Position numbers and translations under genes: made by a program. A model generated the notes under the pieces. It was not told the DNA's origin and searched no databases. It was given only the letters and a program-made list of their open reading frames with translations. From Bromus sterilis (lineage: Eukaryota > Streptophyta > Magnoliopsida > Poales > Poaceae), in contig OX465596.1 of NCBI GenBank assembly GCA_950022295.1, positions 2,108,001-2,172,000 of the forward strand: a DNA stretch of 64,000 bases, given 5' to 3'. Below, one piece after another: positions 57,691 through 64,000 of this stretch (the stretch's first letter is position 1; each line of letters begins with the position of its first letter).

Positions 57691-57910
57691 TTGCATATAA
57701 AAGATTCATCTCAATGTGGATGACACAGTAACAATTTACAAGAGTCATAGTACGAATTATCGTTTATGCCCGTTGAAGGGACTATAGAAAAAAACATATG
57801 ATTTCCTCATAAAAGTTGTGGATTACAATTGATGCGAGTAGAAAACAAATAAAATATGGAAACTGCATTTATTGGTAAGAATAAGAATTAAAAAAATGCA
57901 TCCTATATCT

Positions 57911-58932
57911 CTAGTTGCGCTTGACTACGCCGACGAAAGGAAGCTCCACCGAGCCCAAGTAGAGCTTGCCATTGTTTCTTTCCATAATCTCGGTGGGCCT
58001 CACACTTTTTGGCCCAGTCATCTTCTCGACAATCTTTCCGTTAGCACCGACCCTCACAGCAAGAAGATGACTATTGCGACGACCAAAAGGCAACTCATAC
58101 TTCTCACGGTGCAACGCCACCCAGTAACCTCCTTTGGTGTCGGGTCTGACGTTATCAGGGTAGCCTGGTAGGTCGGCGAAAGGCTCGGATGTGCCGGCGT
58201 TGACCCCTTTGATCCAGTACCTTAGAAGCTTGCATGGGCCGGTAGACGCAATGACGAGGTGCGTCCGGTCGTTGCTGAGCGAGACACCATTTGGGTAGGT
58301 GATGCCGGATTGAAGCGTGGTGGCATTGGATGTGCGTGGATCATACATGACGAGGCGGCCCGTCGAGTCCCCGGTCTTGGTGACCATCTCGTGTTGCGCC
58401 CTCTGGTAGTTCATGGAACTGTCGGTGAAGTAAACTTGGCCGGTGACTTGATCGACGTCGACACCGTTGGTGAAGCGGAGAGGAATACCATCAACGCTGT
58501 TGACGAGCACAGTGGCCTCCCCACCGCCCGGGCCGACACGCATGAGTCCCTTGTAGGCGTCAGCTATGTATAGATCACCGGATTTGTGGTTGAAGCGGAG
58601 GCCGAGTGGGCGGCCGCAAAGGCTCTCGGTGACAGTTTCGGGTCGAAGCTTGGACGCGATGCATGAGTCGGCATCGTAGCCGGGACCGTAGGTGTACAAG
58701 GTCCATCCCAGCTTGTCGCCGTTCCACTTGAGGATGCGTCCGTCGGAGACACCGCTGTAGGGGCCCTCTCCCTTGGCATCAAAGGCGACGCTCTCTGGGC
58801 AGTGGCAGGTGTTGGCTGCGGGTGGCGTCGAAGCTGGCGACTGCAGCGGCCATGACGGCCGGCATGAAGAGCATGGCGAGGATGACGAACGGCGACGGCG
58901 GCCTTGGTCACACGGCTCCACCCGCTACCCAT
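57911..58932 (-). pseudogene. Strictosidine synthase-like (SSL) protein gene with N-terminal frameshifts
   Basis: From about 58785 down to the stop at 57911 the frame is continuous and covers the six-bladed beta-propeller. It includes PESVAFDAKGEGPYSGVSDG, CGRPLGLRF, GDLYIADAYKGLMRVGP, TNGVDVDQVTGQVYFTDSS, YPNGVSLSNDRTHLVIA, PGYPDNV and YWVALH. These are signatures of the SSL/adipocyte plasma membrane-associated protein-like family. Most plant members are not alkaloid-forming strictosidine synthases, and many are vacuolar or secreted. The likely start is the ATG at 58932. Its signal-peptide segment (FVILAMLFMPAVMAAAV) is in a second frame and the propeller in a third, so two indels separate them (near 58889 and 58800). 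The gene is inactivated unless these are sequence errors. No intron is evident. Confidence 0.8.
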
Positions 58933-59246
58933 GGTCGCTAGCTCTCCTCGCGTTGTTGTTGATGGATCGAGTAGTGTTTCGCCGGCCGAGTCTGCTGTGT
59001 TGCTCGATGGCTTGGTTTGATTTGATGGAGAGACCAGACCTGGTTGCTGCCTACTCCCTGAGTCGGGTAGATTCCCTTATTCCGATCGAGTCGGACTAGC
59101 TTGTACGTACGTTTTGAAGAGAAAATACAATCCGAGTCCGAGTACAACAGGTCCGACTGGATGGCAATTCAGATTGTTTTGGCTTTCATTGAATTTTCCT
59201 TACTTGGCCAAACATTTTTACACTCATCAAACATCCAAAAATAATA
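58933..59246. other. Upstream region of the strictosidine-synthase-like gene
   Basis: No gene. It should hold the minus-strand promoter, but I see no clear TATA box. A Stowaway MITE follows at 59247. Confidence 0.35.
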
Positions 59247-59315
59247 CTCCCTCCGTTTCAAATTAGATGACTTTCCATTATGTATATGTTTAGCTACACA
59301 TGTATACAAAGGGAG
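59247..59315. mobile_element. Short Stowaway-like MITE
   Basis: 69 bp from CTCCCTCCGTTTCAAATTAG to ...CAAAGGGAG, flanked by TA on both sides (59245-59246 and 59316-59317). This is the TA target duplication of Tc1/Mariner-derived Stowaway elements. It is internally shortened. Confidence 0.75.
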
Positions 59316-59664
59316 TATAAGAAAACAGGTACAGCAAAACAAAAGAAAAAGCACATAAAAGAGAAAAATAACAAATAGAGACAAGGGAGAACGGGACCCA
59401 TCATCTCATCTAAACGCGGACCACAACCATTTTTCTTCCAAACAGAAGGATCTGTTGCATAAGTACATGTACACGTTCAGTTTGGTGCATCCAAAATCCA
59501 ACTGAACCAACCATCCCTTCTCTAAGTAAATAAATAAAAACATATGAACGCTGTATAAACCGTTTGATTACCCTTGTGAATTCGCTAATCAGTCCAGCAA
59601 TTACCCTAGTCAATTTCCCGCAACAACAAAAAATTAACCTAGTCAACTGCAAATCGTCAACGAA

Positions 59665-62600
59665 CTAAGTGTGAGGTTGGTTAACCAGGGAGTCTCTTTC
59701 CCACTGGAACAGCCCAGACTTGTCAATGTCACCAACTGACAGCACCCGAATACCTGCCGGCAACCCAGCGCTCAAGGCGTTAGAAAACATGATCAAGAGG
59801 CTTCGGCATGACTGCTCGACTTCCATGCGCTCTGTCGCGGTGTGCTGCAGGGCAGGATCCCTCCAAGGTTGATAATAATGCCTGAGACAGAATGAAAAGA
59901 TCATTAGATTGCCTGCACACTCATCATCACCAAAAGCATGTCATGCAAAATAAGACAGGTCAACATACCATCTCCATGCGGGATTAGATTCGGCGGGACA
60001 GTTTATCTTTGAGCAAAGCATTTCGATTTGTCCGCGACTATCGACCAAAACTGGATTCGGAAAGGTTTGAAAATAATTAGCACTCATATAGCAATTAACC
60101 TGGAGTTAGAAATGTAATAAAACATCTCAGTATCATGACGCAACGGATACAACTGTGTACCTTGTTCGCTGCATGTGTCAAGAAGTAACAAGCAAAGAGC
60201 CGTCACAACCGACGGCAAAGTGTCGCTCTTCGTTTTCACATGACCATGTAGGTAAAGTATGATGGCAGCTAGCGTCTCGTTCGCAATGTGACTATCCACC
60301 ATTTCAACCATGCTTTCAGATGAATGGTTCAAGAAAGACTGAAGAGTTCCAGGACTATTTGTGCTCGTGGCAAGACTTCCCCTCTTTTCAGGAGAGATGC
60401 GGGAGATTCTGCCAAGGATTACCGAAGCCACTAACCAACGCAATATCTTTGATAGTAGACACTCGTTTTTTAGGGGCTCTTCACATGACATTTCCACTGC
60501 AGACTTTTGTTTACACAGCCACAAGATATTAGAAGCTACCCATGAAACAATCATCACAGTTCTTGACTTATCCTGTCATTGCCAAACATAAGCAGAAAAT
60601 GATTATGAAGATTTAGATACTGATTGCAAGACAGAAGCAATAATTTTGAATGAACACTTAGATTTAGATTCTGATCACAATGCTAAAGCAATAATGTCAA
60701 GTGCTCATTAAATGAATTCAGGGCACAAAAAAGTACCGTTTCAGATAAAATTGGCAGAGGACCGTTCATAAGGACGACATCGGTACCAAGTTCCATTGTT
60801 AGCTTAAGTTCGGTGTTTCTTGAATTGCCATCAATAGCTTGGCACAACTTAAATATGCCATGGAGAGACAAGGCAAAATGCGGTTGGTATATCTTCCTTT
60901 TCATAGACAACCTCATCGTAGATGCAATAACATTTAGAATTGAACTCAACGTTGTGACATCCCCTTTCAATGATTTTCCATCTTCAACTAGCAGATACAG
61001 ATATTTAGATATTTCTGAGAGTTGCTCAAGTGCAGTTTCTTGGAGCCATTCCGTAATGAATCTTGATAAGATCAAAGCATTTAGTACCTGAACAAAGCAC
61101 ACAAAAATTAGTGACAACGAGAGCATAGCTTTCACAAAACTATTGCAAAGCATATAATTCATATAGCAGGGCAAGAAAAATCATATAGAGAATGTTAGTT
61201 CAAAACCATAAACAAGAAAACCTTGTGCCAAAGCTGGAAATTCACGAAGGATTGTATTCAGAGCAATTTAAGCCTACTATAAAAATAGCACACAGGAAGT
61301 GTCATAGCTAGCAAAGTAATCCTTGGTAGTTCAGAGCATGTTGGTCAAGCTATGATAATATGTATGTGCCAATAGTATGCGAGTAGTTTTGATAGTTGAG
61401 GGGTGTCTTCATACCCATTTTGGAGTTCAGGGTGAACTCCAGCCATAGTTCAGGGGTGTAATGTGCACCTACCTCTCTGAACAACAGATTGTTAACGCAA
61501 AAACCCACTCCTTCAATCTGGATATATAGGGTCTAATTCGTATCTCAAGATTTACTTTGACCATTGATAAGTTCAATAATATACGAGATGTATGCTACAA
61601 CAACTATACCATTGGAAACTCCTTTCAAATATGAATTCAGCGGTCTACTTTTTGTGGGATATATCACAAATTATTGCTCTTATCGATGGGCAGAGTAAAT
61701 CTCGAAATATGTATTAGGCTCTATATATCCGTAAAGAGCGAGTATATCAGTTTGCAACGGTATTTAACATAAAGAAAGATCAGCCCTACTCTTCCGTAAA
61801 GAGCGAGTATATGTATTAGGCTCTGTATTAGGCTCTAAATATGGCCAGCACCATATTCAGCCACCAAACTATAAAACTAATTCAAGAACAGGTGGATGAG
61901 ATTACACATTTGCCCTACTCTTCCTCTCCCTCTTCATTCACACACTACCATGTGTTCATTCAACCTTATGTTCTACTCAATCTTTTATCCCCAAACCTCA
62001 AGCCTAACAATCTGCCCTAGTCCGTCCAGCTATCCTCGCGCAACCAGGAAAGATTGGCATCCCCTAATCAATCCCCAGTCACTCTCACATGGACATCAAC
62101 TCCCGCCTGTGGGGTTAGGATTATGGGGTCTATCGGCGCAGCAAGGAACCCGGCAGTGCTGGTGCCCCACGTGCCAACCTCCACGGGTGCAAGCTCTAGC
62201 CCAACCTTACTAATAGGCTCCCTCCTGATATGAGGCAAGCAGTGGAATCCTCTTGCTCAGTACTCCTGTTCGCTCCACTGTTGATCTGCTCTTCTCATGG
62301 GCTGTGAAAGGCAAAAGAATCTCGTGGCAGCCCAGCCCTGCAGATACTTGCAGGACGACAAGTCCACGTCAGACGGATTGTGGAACTGTCGCACCATACG
62401 ATTAGGCAGATAATGGTGGGGGTTACGGGCTAGGGATTAGAGAACTGAAGTCTATTGACTGCTTGATTTTCTAGGACAGACTAGCCCAACTTAGGAGAGT
62501 TTAACTTCAACTGTAAACGCAAATCTGTTCAACTATGAATATGAAACCTATTCAACTAGGACCCTTTCCCAATCGTAATTTGGTACGATTGAGGGACTTC

Positions 62601-64000
62601 CTGCAGGCACCAATCCTACGCGAGGTCGACTTCCCAGCCACTTTCCCTAGCTTGGCTCGGCTGGCCCGGCCCTCCACTGGAAGGTTATGGACCACATAAC
62701 AGAAGACCTTGAGCGCCAGCAGGGACTCAGCCAGAATGTGGAGGGAAGGATAGACCCCGAATTCCATATTGATGCTTTCACAGTAAATGAAATATCAATT
62801 GGCAGTTCAAGGCGGCTGCCTGCTAGTTTTTGTCAGGCTCCTGGCTACCAACTCACGATGTGGAGGGAAGGATAGACCCCGAATTCCATATTGATGGGGA
62901 TTAGTGACTCTGGGGGTTGTCAGGCTATTCTCTCACTGATTTTCCGGGGATTGTTTTTCTATCCTCTAGTCCTTTCCTGCATATGATCCCAGAATCATAA
63001 TGCTACTAGGCATAGCGACGTTCTTGTGCTGGAGCCGAAGGCATCAAATTAACAGTGTCTAATGACAAATATATCAGTCCTATTTAATACAGAAGGCAGC
63101 ACCTAACAATTGGTGCAACAAAACAACTGCTGTTAATTAATGATTCTCATGTTCACAGACAGAAATCCCATGATATAATTGATGGATTACAAGTTAGTCA
63201 AGATTCGCAAGAAAAATGGAAGAACATATATACTTAATTGTTGCCTCTAAGAGAGGTGTGCACCATGGTCGAGATAGATTAAAACAGTCACTTACCTCCA
63301 ATGCTAACCCAAGTATTCTGGAACTAGATTTGTTGTCCAGTCCTTTGTCATGAGTTGAAATAACAGAGGATAACCACGACAGAAGGCCACAATTTTTAGT
63401 TAAATGCTGAGCTAGAACTGGCAGCTTCACACACTTCTTTAGCACCTACATGGAAAGGGAGCATTCTAAATGGGATAAATATTTGAAAAAAATACTGATT
63501 TATTAGATTTCAGGAGACAAGAAAAATAGCAAATTTCACAGGAAAATATCAATACAGACCAATATGGGCACGATCAAATCAAATAACAGTACTCCTGTTA
63601 TTTGATTTCAGTACAAAATATGCATGAAATGTTGCTTAATGTCAAGTGCGGCACAGAAAGGTATACTGATATTTGGAGACAACTCTATTTATCACACATT
63701 GCTACACTTCTTAAGTTTTGTGTTTCAGGGTGTGCCTCAGCTCTCTTGCCACATGCAAAAGTAAAGAAGAAAAAAGGGATAGTAAGCTATAAATGGGTCC
63801 TTGTACTGCTGCACACTAACTCCTTAACACATAGTAACTTTCAAATTGTGTGCATCATCATACACACCCTAAAGTCAATCATATGCTACCCTCAAAAAAA
63901 AAATCAATCATATGCTAATAGAATATTAGTGTTACCTGAAGGATTAAATGCTTCGATTCAGAATCTGAAACAGCTGAAGAACAAAAGGCAAGAGCAAGCT
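59665..64000 (-). CDS. Probable URB1 / NopRA1-type nucleolar pre-ribosomal protein, C-terminal exons (partial)
   Basis: Six minus-strand exons join in phase: 63936-64000 (continues off the right edge), 63296-63445, 60737-61087, 60161-60572, 59969-60050 and 59665-59881 with the TAG at 59665. They encode about 425 residues of a helical, repeat-like protein. Landmarks are VLKKCVKLPVLAQHL, GLLSWLSSVIS, ILSRFITEWLQETALEQL, LLSKILRWLVASVILGRI, GQIEMLCSKINCPAESNPAW and, at the C-terminus, HYYQPWRDPALQHTATERM. The pattern fits my memory of the plant homologue of yeast Urb1, which acts in early 60S ribosome assembly in the nucleolus. The identification is from motif memory, not a search; another large HEAT-like protein is possible. 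All visible splice junctions are GT-AG and no stop interrupts the frame. One intron (61088-63295) is expanded to 2.2 kb. Confidence 0.6.
62736..62774. repeat. 39-bp perfect direct repeat, copy 1
   Basis: Begins 'atgtggagggaaggatagac' and ends 'ccatattgatg'. The identical second copy is at 62858-62896, 122 bp away. Confidence 0.9.
62858..62896. repeat. 39-bp perfect direct repeat, copy 2
   Basis: Identical to 62736-62774; the intervening 83 bp is unique. Confidence 0.9.

Larger units (their letters stand above)
61088..63295. other. Large intron of the URB1-like gene with repeats
   Basis: Non-coding. It contains local repeats such as 'ccgtaaagagcgagtatat' (about 61730 and 61795) and a perfect 39-bp direct repeat (62736-62774 and 62858-62896). 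A GC-rich stretch at about 62030-62720 suggests an inserted element, but no terminal repeats were identified. Confidence 0.5.

Noticed and set aside
60084..60160. Extension of the URB1-like exon past 60161 to the frame's own stop at 60084
   Set aside because: The donor GTACAC at 60160 joined to the acceptor at 60051 restores phase and continues with conserved-looking GQIEMLCSKINCPAE; the read-through tail is not protein-like.
59665..60572. Assignment of the right-edge gene to a meiotic PRD1-type protein
   Set aside because: Considered because both are large helical proteins, but the C-terminal motifs fit my memory of plant URB1/NopRA1 better; left at moderate confidence.
1..64000. Integrated viral sequence or a defence/biosynthetic gene cluster
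   Set aside because: No capsid, movement or pararetroviral motifs and no set of co-functional neighbouring genes were seen; UGT and SSL are adjacent, but the SSL copies are broken and no other pathway enzyme is present.

Overview
This is nuclear DNA of a Triticeae grass (wheat, Aegilops or rye group). Three things support this. (1) There are long arrays of a ~118-bp tandem repeat whose core (GTGGACTATTACTCACCG followed by TTTTGGGGTCCC) matches my memory of the rye/wheat subtelomeric family pSc119.2. (2) There are BARE/WIS/Angela-type copia LTRs, a Caspar-like CACTA end, a Cassandra-type LTR and Stowaway, Harbinger and hAT MITEs. (3) The genes have monocot-style exon structure and high GC. No rRNA unit, tRNA gene or prokaryotic feature was seen. 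pSc119.2 is most abundant in rye, Aegilops speltoides and the wheat B genome, so one of these is likely, but the exact species cannot be fixed from the window.

Layout. 0-5.7 kb: 5' LTR plus leader of a copia element on the minus strand, running off the left edge. 5.9-10.2 kb: two tandem copies of an unclassified ~2.16-kb repeat ending in GGGCCTTACA. 10.6-13.8 kb: pSc119.2-like array in one orientation. 13.8-23.8 kb: gene island with a dead L1-type LINE (16-20.2 kb) immediately upstream of an apparently intact 835-codon G-type lectin S-receptor-like kinase in eight exons (20.27-23.72 kb). 23.8-28.4 kb: the same satellite, almost all in the opposite orientation and with higher-order structure. 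28.4-30.4 kb: inverted fragment of the 2.16-kb repeat, a CACTA terminus and a gypsy-type LTR with PBS. 30.4-31.08 kb: more satellite, which ends inside a decayed tau-class glutathione S-transferase gene. 32-33.7 kb: Helitron with an internal ~796-bp tandem duplication. 35.0-37.4 kb: MITE and a 2-kb TIR element.

37.5-64 kb is more gene-rich: V-ATPase subunit F (38.87-43.08 kb, +), LINE debris split by a Cassandra-like solo LTR carrying a 5S rRNA-like core (44.2-45.6 kb), a HIG1-domain mitochondrial protein (45.99-47.39 kb, +), a single-exon UGT88-like glycosyltransferase (54.96-56.34 kb, +), a strictosidine-synthase-like gene with N-terminal frameshifts plus a truncated tandem copy (57.4-58.9 kb, -), and the 3' exons of a probable URB1/NopRA1-type nucleolar protein (59.67 kb to the right edge, -).

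The genes are unrelated and independently transcribed; there is no operon or cluster logic. The main novelty is structural: inverted, higher-order-organised satellite arrays enclosing a receptor-kinase island and breaking a GST gene at their edge.
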